64,000 nucleotides of DNA. Source: Xanthomonas sp. GTDB lineage: Bacteria; Pseudomonadota; Gammaproteobacteria; Xanthomonadales; Xanthomonadaceae. Position 1 is the first letter of the stretch; each line of letters begins with the position of its first letter. This document shows positions 16,952-26,439 of the stretch, one piece after another. The stretch lies in the NCBI GenBank assembly GCA_018262705.1, contig JADFDQ010000001.1:1-64000 (forward strand), written 5' to 3'. Both the position numbers and the translations under genes were made by a program. Under the pieces are notes generated by a model that worked only from the letters and a program-made list of their open reading frames with translations, was not told the origin of the DNA and ran no database searches.

Positions 16952-18838
16952 TCACAGCGGCGCATCATCCAGATAGGTGTAGGCGGTCAGCCCGCGTTCC
17001 AGCGCCTCGTTCAGTCGCTCGCTTTCGGCTGCACCCAGGTCGGCCGATGTCACCAGCGCGCGGTAGCGGCGGCGCAGGTCGTCGAGTTTGTAGCCGACAT
17101 AATCCAGCATCACATCGGTGGTATCGCCACGCCGTTGCTGGCTGATGGCAAAGCTCTCGCCGCTGGCCTTGACCTCGATGGCATCGGTGTCGCCAAACAG
17201 GTTGTGGATATCGCCCAACACTTCTTGATAGGCGCCGACCAAGAAAAAGCCAATCCGGTAGCGTTCGCCAGGGCGGGGTTCGTGCAGCGGCAGCGAGCTG
17301 TCGAGGTCTTCGTTTTCGACATAGGTGTCGATCTTGCCGTCGGAGTCGCAGGTCATATCGGCAATGATGCCGCGCCGGGTGGGCGCTTCATTCAAACGCT
17401 CGATCGGCACAATCGGAAAGACCTGATCAATCGCCCACACATCGGGCATCGATTCGAACACGCTGAAGTTGACGAAGTACTTGTCGACCAAGCGCTCGTT
17501 GAGTTCATCCAGCAAATCGCGGTGGCTCTTTTCGTCGTAGGTCAGGCGCGCCTTGACCGCGTGCGCGATGGCGTAGAACAGATCGTCAATCCGCGCACGC
17601 TGGGTCAAATCCAATTGCCCAAGCGCATACAGGCTGAGGCCCTCGGCATGTGCCTGGGTGGCTTCATGGAACACTTCCACTGCCGGGCGCTGCGCCATTT
17701 CGTCGTGCAGTTCACGCAACTGCCGCACCGGCTGCGATTCGTCGGCGTGCACATCCGGCACGCGGCCTTCCGGTGCACGCTCCACTTCACTGACATTGGT
17801 CACCAGCAAGGCGTGGTGCGCGGTCATCGCACGCCCGCATTCGGTGAGGATGCGCGGTGGCGTCAGGCCTTCGCGGGCGCAGGCTTCGGCCAGCGGTTGC
17901 ACGATGCTGGAGGCGTAATGCGGGATGCCGTAATTGACCGAGTTGTAGCTGCGCGAACGCGTGCCTTCGTAATCGACACCCAGCCCGCCACCGACATCGA
18001 CATGCGAAATGTTCGCACCCAGTTTGGTCAGCTCCACGAAGTAGCGGGTGGCTTCGCGCATGCCGGCGGCGATATCGCGCACGTTGGAAATCTGGCTGCC
18101 CATATGGAAGTGCAGCAGCTTCAGGCAATCGCCCATGCCGGCATCGCGCAGCTCTTTCCACAAGGTCAGCAACTGGCGCGGATCCAGCCCGAATTTGGCC
18201 TTGTCGCCGCCGCTGTTTTGCCACTTGCCTGCACCCAGCGAAGTCAGCCGCATGCGCACGCCCAAGCCCGGTTGGATGCTGAGTTTTTCCGCCTCTTCCA
18301 GCGCCAATTTCAGCTCGGAGGGTTTCTCGATCACGATGAACGTTTGCAGCCCCAACTTGCGCCCAATCAGCGCCAGGCGAATGTATTCGCGGTCCTTGTA
18401 GCCGTTGCACACAATCGTGCCGCCCGGGCGCGACAGTGCCAGCACCGCCATCAGTTCCGGCTTGCTGCCGGCTTCCAGACCAAAGCCATCACCATGATGC
18501 GATGCCAGCGTGCCTGCAACGCCTGCCTGCTGATTGACCTTGATCGGATAGATCGCGGTGTAGCCGCCGGCGTACCCCCAGTCTGTCTGCGCCTGCGCGA
18601 ACGCCGCCTGCAATTTGTGGAGGCGGTCGCCAAGGATGTCCGGAAAGCGCACCAGCATCGGCAACTTGCTGCCATTGGCCAGCGCGACGTCGACGATCTC
18701 AGGCAGCGCGAACTCCGGTCCGTTCGCCCCGAGCGGCCGCGCCGCAATGCGTCCCTGCGCATCAATGTCGAAATAGCCATCCGCCCAATGCGGAATCGAA
18801 TAAGTCTTGCGGGCGAGGTCTGGCGACCAGTGGGACAT
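16952..18838 (-). CDS. speA: Biosynthetic arginine decarboxylase
   Basis: Converts arginine to agmatine, the first step of a putrescine/spermidine route; PLP-dependent fold III enzyme. Start taken at the third in-frame candidate (MSHWSPDLARKTYSIPHWADGY), which matches relatives, giving 628 aa. Lys100 in AIYPIKVNQQ is the PLP lysine. Other motifs are GLEAGSKPEL, HFHMGSQISN, VDVGGGLGVDYEG and LTECGRAMTAHHA. It is divergent from spermidine synthase speE, so polyamine genes sit back to back. It could compete with the arginase gene at 61.9 kb for arginine. Confidence 0.96.
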   Translation of the reverse strand: MSHWSPDLARKTYSIPHWADGYFDIDAQGRIAARPLGANGPEFALPEIVDVALANGSKLPMLVRFPDILGDRLHKLQAAFAQAQTDWGYAGGYTAIYPIKVNQQAGVAGTLASHHGDGFGLEAGSKPELMAVLALSRPGGTIVCNGYKDREYIRLALIGRKLGLQTFIVIEKPSELKLALEEAEKLSIQPGLGVRMRLTSLGAGKWQNSGGDKAKFGLDPRQLLTLWKELRDAGMGDCLKLLHFHMGSQISNVRDIAAGMREATRYFVELTKLGANISHVDVGGGLGVDYEGTRSRSYNSVNYGIPHYASSIVQPLAEACAREGLTPPRILTECGRAMTAHHALLVTNVSEVERAPEGRVPDVHADESQPVRQLRELHDEMAQRPAVEVFHEATQAHAEGLSLYALGQLDLTQRARIDDLFYAIAHAVKARLTYDEKSHRDLLDELNERLVDKYFVNFSVFESMPDVWAIDQVFPIVPIERLNEAPTRRGIIADMTCDSDGKIDTYVENEDLDSSLPLHEPRPGERYRIGFFLVGAYQEVLGDIHNLFGDTDAIEVKASGESFAISQQRRGDTTDVMLDYVGYKLDDLRRRYRALVTSADLGAAESERLNEALERGLTAYTYLDDAPL

Positions 18839-18970
18839 TTCAGGCATCCGGAAAAACACAAACAGGCGTGCATTCTACAAGCGGTACAATGCGCGCCGCT
18901 TCGAGTCTCATTTCACTCGCGAGAAGTGTTGGTGACAAGGGTTCGGTACGCGCATGCCACCGAATGCCGC

Positions 18971-19020
18971 AGCGCACCCTCATCCGTCTTTCGGGCACCT
19001 TCTCCAAAGCGGAGAAAGAA
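18971..19020 (+). repeat. Copy of a CCCTCATCCG...TTCTCC/GGAGAA type intergenic repeat in the speE leader
   Basis: The stretch CACCCTCATCCGTCTTTCGG plus GCACCTTCTCC resembles a repeat I know from many proteobacterial genomes (a CCCTCATCCG head, a TTCGG turn and a TTCTCC/GGAGAA hairpin). Here TTCTCC (19000-19005) pairs with GGAGAA (19011-19016). It lies in the 5' untranslated region of speE, 27 bp before its start. Confidence 0.5.
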
Positions 19021-19042
19021 CAGCAGAAAAGGATCCACCGCC

Positions 19043-19897
19043 ATGACCCAACCCACCTGGCTGCACGAAAATTTTGACAAAGCCGGCTCGTCGATCGGCT
19101 TCCGCGTCACCCGCAAGCTCGACGAGGTGCAGTCGCCGTTCCAGAACATCGAGATTTTCGAATCGACCGACTGGGGCAACGTCATGCTGATCGACGGCGC
19201 GATGATGCTGACCACCCGCGACAACTTCCTGTACCACGAAATGATGGCGCACCCGGCCCTGTTCACCCACGCCAACCCCAAGCGCGTGGTGATCATCGGC
19301 GGGGGCGATTGCGGCACGCTGCGCGAAGTGTTGCGCCATCCGGGCGTGGAGAGGGCCGTTCAGTGCGACATCGACGAACAAGTGACGCGCATGGCGGAAA
19401 AATATTTCCCCGAACTGTGCGAATCCAACACCGACCCGCGCGCTGAATTGCTGTGGGACGACGGGATTGCCTACATGGCCAACTGCGCACCCGGCAGCGT
19501 GGACATCGTGATCGTCGATTCCACCGATCCGGTCGGCCCGGCCGAAGGCCTATTCAACAAGGATTTCTTCGCCAGCTGCCACCGCGCACTGAAAGACGAC
19601 GGCATCCTGGTGCAGCAGAGCGAATCGCCGCTGGTGCTGCTGGATCTGATCAAGGCGATGCGCGTGGAAATGGGCAAGGCCGGCTTCCAGTCCTTCCAGA
19701 CCCTGCCGTTCCCACAGCCCTGCTACCCCACCGGCTGGTGGAGCTGCACGATGGCGAAGAAAGCCGCAAACGCTGACTTCGATTTCCGCGCCGACGATGC
19801 CCGCAGCAAGGGCTTTGACACCCTGTACTACACCGCCGACCTGCACAAGGGCGCGCAAAGCCTGCCGCCGTTTGTGGCCAAAGCGCTGGCGGACTGA
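19043..19897 (+). CDS. speE: Spermidine synthase (polyamine aminopropyltransferase)
   Basis: Transfers aminopropyl from decarboxylated SAM to putrescine. I use ATG 19043 (MTQPTWLHEN, 284 aa); the 920-aa ORF in the track is an accidental open frame running back through speA. Motifs: GGGDCGTLREVLRH (nucleotide-binding, about 87-99), QCDIDEQV, and the catalytic VDSTDPVGPAEGL (about 158-170), then PCYPTGWWS. Upstream, TACAATGCGCG (about 18886) is a likely -10, leaving a leader of about 150 nt that holds a repeat hairpin. An AAGGA lies about 11 nt before the ATG. Confidence 0.97.
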   Translation: MTQPTWLHENFDKAGSSIGFRVTRKLDEVQSPFQNIEIFESTDWGNVMLIDGAMMLTTRDNFLYHEMMAHPALFTHANPKRVVIIGGGDCGTLREVLRHPGVERAVQCDIDEQVTRMAEKYFPELCESNTDPRAELLWDDGIAYMANCAPGSVDIVIVDSTDPVGPAEGLFNKDFFASCHRALKDDGILVQQSESPLVLLDLIKAMRVEMGKAGFQSFQTLPFPQPCYPTGWWSCTMAKKAANADFDFRADDARSKGFDTLYYTADLHKGAQSLPPFVAKALAD

Positions 19898-19917
19898 ATC
19901 GGCTTATAAATTATCGA

Positions 19918-19929
19918 AAGTTCGAACTT
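19918..19929. promoter_or_regulatory. Perfect 12-bp palindrome AAGTTCGAACTT before the GGDEF gene
   Basis: A perfect palindrome lies in a locally AT-rich gap, just after a TATAAAT-like stretch and about 60 bp upstream of the diguanylate cyclase ATG. It may be a repressor site. No regulator gene for it is apparent nearby. Confidence 0.4.
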
Positions 19930-19990
19930 GCTCACGGTTGACGATCGGCGCCCCGGTTAAGGTCGCCAATGACCTGAAATCAGGGCGTTG

Positions 19991-21907
19991 ATGAAATTAT
20001 CTCTTCCATCGCTGCAATTTATTTGGGTGCTGCTCGCGCTGGTGGCTGGCCCTGCCTACGGCCAGCAACCGCCTGTAGGTGCGCAGCAGCCTGCGCCTGC
20101 CACTGCTGCAGACCGCGCCGCCCAATTCGATGCCGTGTTCGAGCGGGTCGTGGGCCCGTCGTCGATGGACTCCAGCTTTGCCGAATACGACGCAAATCTC
20201 GACCGCCTGCACGTCCTGCTGCCGCCCGGCGACCAGGCGCGCGATATCCAGTTTCGCTCGGTGTACTGCGGCAGCGAACGCTGGAAGGATCCCGCCCAGG
20301 GGTTGGCTTACGCCAATGAAGCCCTCCGCCGCGCGCAGGCGGCCGGCGATATCGCATCCCAGGGCCGCGCTCGATTTTGCCGTGTCGATTTTCTTTCTAC
20401 CCTGAAAGGCGGGAAGGAGGCGTTGGCAGAAGCCGAACGCATGGTGGCCCTGCTGCAGAACTCCAGCGAACGCCAATTGTTTGCCGAGGCGCTGTCCCTG
20501 CGCGGCTCGCTGTTGTCGGATATGGGCGAACAGGCCAAAGCCTTGCTGGATTTCCAGCGAGCCCGCGCCGGCTACCGCGCCTCCGGGATCGAGCACGAAG
20601 TCGATGCCTTGTTGATGATGACGGCGGTGGCTTACCGCCGCATCGGCGATTGGGATCAGGCCGGACGTTATTTCACCCATGCCATTGGCCGCATGGAGGA
20701 AAAGCGCGACTGGGAACGGGTCGTGACCTACAACATCCAGCTGGGCTATCTCTACGACGAGTCCGGCGATCCAGACAAGGCCGAAGTTCCGTTGCGCGAA
20801 GCCATGCAGGTCGCCCGCAGCCACAACGATGCATCCGGCGTTGCCGGCGCACAGATCGCGATGGCGACGATCTTCATCGACCAGGAAAAGTTCGATGCTG
20901 CGCTGGATCAGCTCACTCAGGCGCAGGCCTTCGCCAAAACGCAAGAAGGCAACTGGAACACGGACGTGCTGGCACTGCTTTCAGGACAGGCGCTGGCCGG
21001 CCTGGGCGAGCATCAGCAAGCACTTGCCAACTACCGCGTGGCGCAGCCCTTGATCGAACGCGACGGCAACGAACGTTATCTGGCCACCCTGTTCCAGGCG
21101 CGATCCGCCAGCGAGGAGGCTCTGGGCAACACCACCGAAGCGCTGGCCGACTACAAACGCTACAGCGACCTGCAAACCAAGTTGCAGGGCAAGATGCGCT
21201 TCCAGCAAAACCGGCTGCTGGAGTACGAATATGAGATTCGGCGACGGGATTTCGAAAACCGGCGCCTGCGCGCCGAAGCGGCATCACGCCTGCAGCAAGT
21301 CAAGGCACTCGAAAGCGTTCGCCATTGGCAACGCCTAGCGATCATGCTCGGTGCGCTGCTGGTGGCCTTGTTGGCTTGGCTGGCGCTGCGGCAATGGCGC
21401 AAATCGCGCACGTTGCGCACGTTGGCCATGACCGATCCTTTGACGGGAATCGCAAGCCGACGGGCAATTGAAATGCTGCTGGACCGAGCACTGGCTCAGG
21501 CGGCAAGCAGCAAGCATCCGCTTACGGTGCTCATGCTTGACCTCGATCATTTCAAATCAATCAATGACCGTCACGGGCATGTCACTGGCGATCGAGTCCT
21601 GCGCGAGGCCGCTGCGATCTGGAAACAACAGCTGCGCGGGCACGACCACCTCGGTCGGATCGGCGGGGAAGAGTTCCTCATCCTGTGCCCGGACGCCAGC
21701 GACGATCAGGCCCGCAGCGTTGCCAATCGACTGCTGGAAGCCACCCGCGCGCACCGTGTTTCGGACATCGACTCCACCATCGTACTCTCGGTCAGCATCG
21801 GCATCGCGCAATCCACCACGGAAGACAGCCGAGAAACCCTGCTGGCGCGCGCAGACGCTGCGCTGTACCACGCCAAGCACGCGGGCAGAAATCGGGCTGA
21901 AACCTGA
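19991..21907 (+). CDS. Membrane-anchored TPR-GGDEF diguanylate cyclase
   Basis: 638 aa: signal peptide or first membrane helix (about 1-24, ending AYGQQ), a periplasmic array of tetratricopeptide-like repeats (about 75-390), a short coiled-coil (about 400-440), one membrane helix (LAIMLGALLVALLAWLAL, about 453-470) and a cytoplasmic GGDEF domain (about 485-638). The active site is GGEEF near residue 558, and an RGHD inhibitory site lies five residues before it, so an active c-di-GMP synthase with product inhibition is expected. The periplasmic TPR part probably senses a protein or peptide. ATG 19991 is preferred over the TTG one codon earlier. A palindrome lies upstream. Confidence 0.9.
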   Translation: MKLSLPSLQFIWVLLALVAGPAYGQQPPVGAQQPAPATAADRAAQFDAVFERVVGPSSMDSSFAEYDANLDRLHVLLPPGDQARDIQFRSVYCGSERWKDPAQGLAYANEALRRAQAAGDIASQGRARFCRVDFLSTLKGGKEALAEAERMVALLQNSSERQLFAEALSLRGSLLSDMGEQAKALLDFQRARAGYRASGIEHEVDALLMMTAVAYRRIGDWDQAGRYFTHAIGRMEEKRDWERVVTYNIQLGYLYDESGDPDKAEVPLREAMQVARSHNDASGVAGAQIAMATIFIDQEKFDAALDQLTQAQAFAKTQEGNWNTDVLALLSGQALAGLGEHQQALANYRVAQPLIERDGNERYLATLFQARSASEEALGNTTEALADYKRYSDLQTKLQGKMRFQQNRLLEYEYEIRRRDFENRRLRAEAASRLQQVKALESVRHWQRLAIMLGALLVALLAWLALRQWRKSRTLRTLAMTDPLTGIASRRAIEMLLDRALAQAASSKHPLTVLMLDLDHFKSINDRHGHVTGDRVLREAAAIWKQQLRGHDHLGRIGGEEFLILCPDASDDQARSVANRLLEATRAHRVSDIDSTIVLSVSIGIAQSTTEDSRETLLARADAALYHAKHAGRNRAET

Positions 21908-21989
21908 GAATCAGCCGTTCGTTTCTTCGACAAGACGCCAACCGGCAGCGGGCGCATAATCGCGCGTCACCTCACCGAGCAGACCTTGC

Positions 21990-22700
21990 ATGCCCCCGTT
22001 CTGGGTTCGTTTTTATCTGCGCCAAAGTCTCTTGCTTGCCATCGCCGGACTGGCGCTGCTGTCGATTTTCAATGGCAATCGGCTCGATCTTCTGCTGGCC
22101 GACCCTTGGTACGACCAGGTCAATCACCTCTGGCCCGAGCGCAACGCATGGTGGTCGAAGATCCTGATCCACAGCTGGTTCAAGGGCGTGCTGATTCTCG
22201 CTGCCCTCGCCTGCTTATGGACGACGTGGCGACATCGAAAGTTGGCGGATCACCGCCGATGGCGATTGGTGGCCGCCTCGGCGATCGTGGTGCCGCTGAT
22301 GATTTCGCTGTGGAAACGCACAAGCCCCCTGCACTGCCCGTGGGACGTCGATCGTTACGGCGGGTTTGCCCCCTATTTCGACCTGCTGTCTTCGCTCTCA
22401 TCGAATATCGCCAAGGCAGGTCACTGTTTCCCGGCAGGATTCGTCTCCACCAGCGGCTGGCTGCTGGCCTTCGCATTGTTGCGCTATCCGGAGAACCGCC
22501 GTTTCAGCTGGGGCGCAGGACTGGGCGCTGGCGCGCTGTGTCTGGGCCTTGGCTTCGTGCAGCAGATGCGCGGCGCGCATTTTCTCTCGCACGTACTGTG
22601 GTCGATCTGGATCAGCTGGGCGCTGGTGGTGGCTCTGCACGCGCTGCTTGGGGTCTGGCGAGCGCCGGCTTCGGAAACGCCCAACGCGCTTTCGTCTTGA
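21990..22700 (+). CDS. PAP2-family membrane phosphatase
   Basis: 236-aa polytopic membrane protein with the three PAP2 phosphatase motifs: KRTSPLHCPWD (about 110-120), GHCFPAGF (about 144-151) and RGAHFLSHVLWSIW (about 193-206). The family dephosphorylates lipid phosphates such as undecaprenyl pyrophosphate or lipid A, with the active site facing the periplasm; the exact substrate is unknown. It starts at ATG 21990 and ends 27 nt before the convergent PII gene. Confidence 0.85.
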   Translation: MPPFWVRFYLRQSLLLAIAGLALLSIFNGNRLDLLLADPWYDQVNHLWPERNAWWSKILIHSWFKGVLILAALACLWTTWRHRKLADHRRWRLVAASAIVVPLMISLWKRTSPLHCPWDVDRYGGFAPYFDLLSSLSSNIAKAGHCFPAGFVSTSGWLLAFALLRYPENRRFSWGAGLGAGALCLGLGFVQQMRGAHFLSHVLWSIWISWALVVALHALLGVWRAPASETPNALSS

Positions 22701-22727
22701 ATGGTTCAATCCCCGGTCGGGCACGCC

Positions 22728-23069
<342 letters not shown>

Positions 23070-23197
23070 TCATCCTCCTGTCGTGCGTGAAGCATACCGC
23101 GCCCAAGCGCGGCATTTTCCGATCCCGATCCATGGCAAATGCCGAGTGGTATCCGTCCGGGCGGCAGGCATCCTGATCTGGAGACCGGAGAGCCAAC

Positions 23198-23476
23198 ATG
23201 CACGCAGACCACACGATCGACATCGCCAGAATCGACGAACTTGCCCGTCGGCTCGGCAACCTCGTCCCGCCAACGCTGCGCGATGGTCGCGACGACCTGA
23301 GAGAAAACTTCAAGGCCGTTCTACAAAACGCGTTAGGCCGAATGAACCCGGTGACCCGCGACGAAATCGACGCGCTGCGCACGCAGACCGTGCGTCTGCT
23401 GGATCGTCTGGCCGACATCGAGTCGGAACTGGCCGAATGGCGCCAAACGGCTGGCACCCAGCCCGCGTCGAATTGA
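23198..23476 (+). CDS. ubiK: Ubiquinone biosynthesis accessory factor UbiK (BMFP family)
   Basis: 92-aa acidic, largely helical protein matching the YqiC/UbiK family: IDELARRLGNLVPPTLRDGRDDL ... FKAVLQNALGRMNPVTRDEIDALR (quoted in parts), then a C-terminal coiled-coil (about 60-85). UbiK assists the soluble Ubi metabolon in aerobic ubiquinone synthesis. GGAGAG precedes the ATG. It sits 7 nt before comM, a conserved pairing in this group. Confidence 0.88.
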   Translation: MHADHTIDIARIDELARRLGNLVPPTLRDGRDDLRENFKAVLQNALGRMNPVTRDEIDALRTQTVRLLDRLADIESELAEWRQTAGTQPASN

Positions 23477-23483
23477 GCTCGCC

Positions 23484-24998
23484 ATGAATCTCGCTGTAGT
23501 CAACAGTCGCGCCCGGATCGGCGTCGAAGCGCCTGCCGTGCGGGTCGAGGTCCACCTCGGCGGCGGGCTGCCGGCGATGTCGATCGTCGGACTGCCGGAA
23601 GCCGCGGTGCGCGAAGCCAAGGATCGCGTGCGCGCGGCGATCCAGTGCGCCCAGTTCGACTTCCCGGCGCGCAGGATCACCGTCAACCTCGCACCGGCCG
23701 ACCTGCCCAAGGACGGTGCGCGCTTTGATCTGGCGATCGCGTTGGGCATCCTTGCCGCCAGCGGTCAGATCTCGAATGAAGCGCTGGAGGGGCGGGAATT
23801 CCTCGGCGAACTGGCGCTCACCGGCGCCCTGCGCGGTTGCGACGGTACGCTGGCTGCCGCGCTCGCGGTCGGTGCCAGCGGCCGCCGCCTGATCGTCGCC
23901 CCGGACAACGGCAGTGAGGCCGCTTTGGCCAGCGGTGTCGAAATCCGCACCGCGCGAACATTGCTGGAAGTGTGCGCGGCGCTGGAGGGGCACACGGAAT
24001 TGCCTCAGGCGCAGCCGCAATCCTGCACGCCCGCGGCGACGGCCGATCTTGCCGACGTCCGCGGCCAGACCCACGCGCGGCGCGCGCTGGAAATCGCCGC
24101 CGCCGGCGCCCACCACCTGTTGTTCATCGGACCGCCCGGCAGCGGCAAGACCCTGCTGGCTTCGCGACTGGCCGGCATTCTGCCCGAACCGTCCGAAGCC
24201 GAGGCGCTGGAAGTGGCCAGTATTGCTTCAACCAGCGGCCACGGTCTGGATCTGGCGCACTGGCGACAGCGTCCGTTTCGCGCACCGCACCACACCGCCA
24301 GCGCCGTCGCGTTGGTGGGCGGTGGCGCCGATCCGCGTCCTGGCGAAATATCACTTGCCCACCACGGCGTGCTGTTCCTCGACGAGCTCCCGGAATGGAG
24401 TCGACACGCATTGGAAGTGCTGCGCGAACCGCTGGAATCGGGCAGCGTCGGCATCTCGCGCGCGGCCCGCCACTGCAGCTTTCCCGCCTGCTTCCAGCTG
24501 GTCGCCGCCATGAACCCCTGCCCCTGCGGCTGGGCCGGCGACCCGTCCGGGCGCTGTCTGTGCAGCGGCGAGATGATCCGCCGTTACCGGGCGCGCATTT
24601 CCGGTCCACTGCTGGAGCGCATCGACCTGCACGTGGAAGTGCCGCGCCTGCCGCCGACGCTGCTGCGCACCGATGCACCCGCGGGCGAATCCAGCGCCGA
24701 CGTCCGGGCGCGCGTGGTGGCGGCAAGGGCGCGCCAGCTGGCGCGTTGCAAGCAACCCAATGCACGCTTGGATCAATCACAAACCAACGCATTCTGCCGG
24801 CTCGCGCCGCGCGACAGTGCGCTGCTGGAACGCGCCGTGGAATCGCTGCAGCTGTCGGCGCGTTCATTGCATCGAATCTTGCGCGTGGCTCGCACGATCG
24901 CCGATCTGGACGCCAGCCCGACCATTGAAGCCCCGCATCTGACCGAAGCGATCGGCTACCGCAAGCTGGAACGGCAGGGCGATCGCGTCGCCGCCTGA
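23484..24998 (+). CDS. comM: ComM/YifB-family AAA+ ATPase (Mg-chelatase-like)
   Basis: 504 aa: N-terminal Lon/S16-like ChlI domain (about 20-145), central AAA+ Mg-chelatase domain with Walker A GPPGSGKT (about 216-223) and Walker B VLFLDELPEW, and a C-terminal helical domain. ComM is a branch-migration helicase that supports integration of DNA taken up by natural transformation. Probably co-transcribed with ubiK. Length and motif set are complete. Confidence 0.93.
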   Translation: MNLAVVNSRARIGVEAPAVRVEVHLGGGLPAMSIVGLPEAAVREAKDRVRAAIQCAQFDFPARRITVNLAPADLPKDGARFDLAIALGILAASGQISNEALEGREFLGELALTGALRGCDGTLAAALAVGASGRRLIVAPDNGSEAALASGVEIRTARTLLEVCAALEGHTELPQAQPQSCTPAATADLADVRGQTHARRALEIAAAGAHHLLFIGPPGSGKTLLASRLAGILPEPSEAEALEVASIASTSGHGLDLAHWRQRPFRAPHHTASAVALVGGGADPRPGEISLAHHGVLFLDELPEWSRHALEVLREPLESGSVGISRAARHCSFPACFQLVAAMNPCPCGWAGDPSGRCLCSGEMIRRYRARISGPLLERIDLHVEVPRLPPTLLRTDAPAGESSADVRARVVAARARQLARCKQPNARLDQSQTNAFCRLAPRDSALLERAVESLQLSARSLHRILRVARTIADLDASPTIEAPHLTEAIGYRKLERQGDRVAA

Positions 24999-25057
24999 TG
25001 GTACGACCCGGCGCCAACGACTCTTGACATCGACACGACGCCGTTTCACCGAAGCAA

Positions 25058-25080
25058 ACGGGCCGGCACAGCCGGCCCGT
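25058..25080 (-). terminator. Intrinsic terminator of aceA
   Basis: A 10-bp GC-rich inverted repeat (ACGGGCCGGC / GCCGGCCCGT) with an ACA loop is followed on the minus strand by TTTGCTT. It starts 20 bp beyond the aceA stop. It also lies between comM and aceA but has no U-tract in the plus direction. Confidence 0.7.
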
Positions 25081-25100
25081 CCTGCCCGATGCGCGCGATC

Positions 25101-26399
25101 TCAGGCCGCCGCGCGCTTGCCGTGGAACTGCTCTTCCTCGGTGCTGCCCTTGAGCGCCACGGTCGAACTCTGTCCGCCTTGAATGGTCTGGGAGACGGCG
25201 TCGAAATAGCCGGTGCCGACCTCGCGCTGGTGCTTGACCGCGGTGAACCCGCGCTCGGCCGCTGCGAACTCCTTTTCCTGCAGCTCGACGAAAGCGCTCA
25301 TCTGCCGTCGCGCATAGCCGTAGGCCAGATCGAACATGCCGTAGTTGAGCGCATGGAAGCCGGCCAGCGTAATGAACTGGAACTTGTAACCATAGCTGGC
25401 GAGTTCCTTCTGGAACCTGGCAATCGTGGCGTCGTCCAGATTCTTCTTCCAGTTGAAGCTCGGCGAGCAGTTGTAGGCCAGGAGCTTGCCGGGGAACTTG
25501 CGGTGGATGGCCTCGGCGAACTTGCGGGCGAACTCCAGATCCGGCTTGCCGGTCTCACACCACACCAGATCGGCGTAGGGCGCATAGGCCAGACCGCGGC
25601 TGATCGCCTGCCCCAGCCCGTTCCTGGTCTTGTAGAAGCCTTCGGCCGTGCGCTCGCCGGTGCAAAACGGCGTGTCGTTGTCGTCCACGTCCGAAGTCAG
25701 CAGGTCGGCCGCCTCGGCGTCGGTGCGCGCCACGATCAGGGTCGGCACGCCGCACACGTCGGCCGCCAGCCGCGCCGCCGACAATTTTTCGACCGCCTCA
25801 CGGGTCGGCACCAGCACCTTGCCGCCCATGTGTCCGCACTTCTTCACGCTGGCCAGCTGGTCTTCGAAGTGCACGCCGGCCGCGCCGGCTTCGATCATCC
25901 CCTTCATCAGCTCGAAGGCGTTGAGGACGCCGCCGAATCCGGCCTCGGCGTCGGCCACGATCGGCTGCAGGTAGTCGATGCCGTGATCGCCCTCGGCGTG
26001 GCTGATCTGGTCGGCGCGCAGCAGCGTATTGTTGATGCGCTTGACCACCAGCGGCACCGAGTTGGCCGGATACAGCGACTGGTCGGGATACATTTCGCCG
26101 GCGACGTTGGCGTCGGCCGCCACCTGCCAACCGGACAGGTAGATCGCCTTCAGTCCGGCCTTGACCTGCTGCATGGCCTGGTTGCCGGTCAGCGCGCCCA
26201 GCGCGTTGACGAAATCTTCCTGGTGCAGCGATTTCCACAGCTTTTCGGCACCCAGCCGCGCCAGCGAATGCTCGATGTGGACGGTGCCGCGCAGGCGCAC
26301 CACGTCGGCGGCGGAATAGGTGCGGGTGATGCCGGCCCAACGTGGGTTGTTGGCCCAGTCGAGATTCAGCTGTTCTGCGGTCGGGAGCAGGTTCTTCAT
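25101..26399 (-). CDS. aceA: Isocitrate lyase
   Basis: Cleaves isocitrate to glyoxylate and succinate in the glyoxylate shunt. ATG 26399 ([10 protein letters not shown], 432 aa) follows a GAGG ribosome site; the ORF-track start 11 codons earlier is not supported. The catalytic signature KKCGHMGGK is at 186-194 with Cys188, and [11 protein letters not shown] and [10 protein letters not shown] are present. It follows aceB by 40 bp on the same strand, forming an aceBA operon ended by a terminator. Confidence 0.97.
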   Translation of the reverse strand: MKNLLPTAEQLNLDWANNPRWAGITRTYSAADVVRLRGTVHIEHSLARLGAEKLWKSLHQEDFVNALGALTGNQAMQQVKAGLKAIYLSGWQVAADANVAGEMYPDQSLYPANSVPLVVKRINNTLLRADQISHAEGDHGIDYLQPIVADAEAGFGGVLNAFELMKGMIEAGAAGVHFEDQLASVKKCGHMGGKVLVPTREAVEKLSAARLAADVCGVPTLIVARTDAEAADLLTSDVDDNDTPFCTGERTAEGFYKTRNGLGQAISRGLAYAPYADLVWCETGKPDLEFARKFAEAIHRKFPGKLLAYNCSPSFNWKKNLDDATIARFQKELASYGYKFQFITLAGFHALNYGMFDLAYGYARRQMSAFVELQEKEFAAAERGFTAVKHQREVGTGYFDAVSQTIQGGQSSTVALKGSTEEEQFHGKRAAA

Positions 26400-26439
26400 G
26401 ATCGGCCTCGTTGGAAAGTGGGGTGGGGACAACGGTGGT

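Noticed and set aside
17135-19042. Long N-terminal extension of spermidine synthase (920-aa ORF)
   Set aside because: The extension is antisense to speA; the family start with an SD-like AAGGA is at 19043.
25058-25080. Riboswitch or attenuator between comM and aceA
   Set aside because: It is a simple stem with a U-rich tail on the aceA strand, best read as a terminator.
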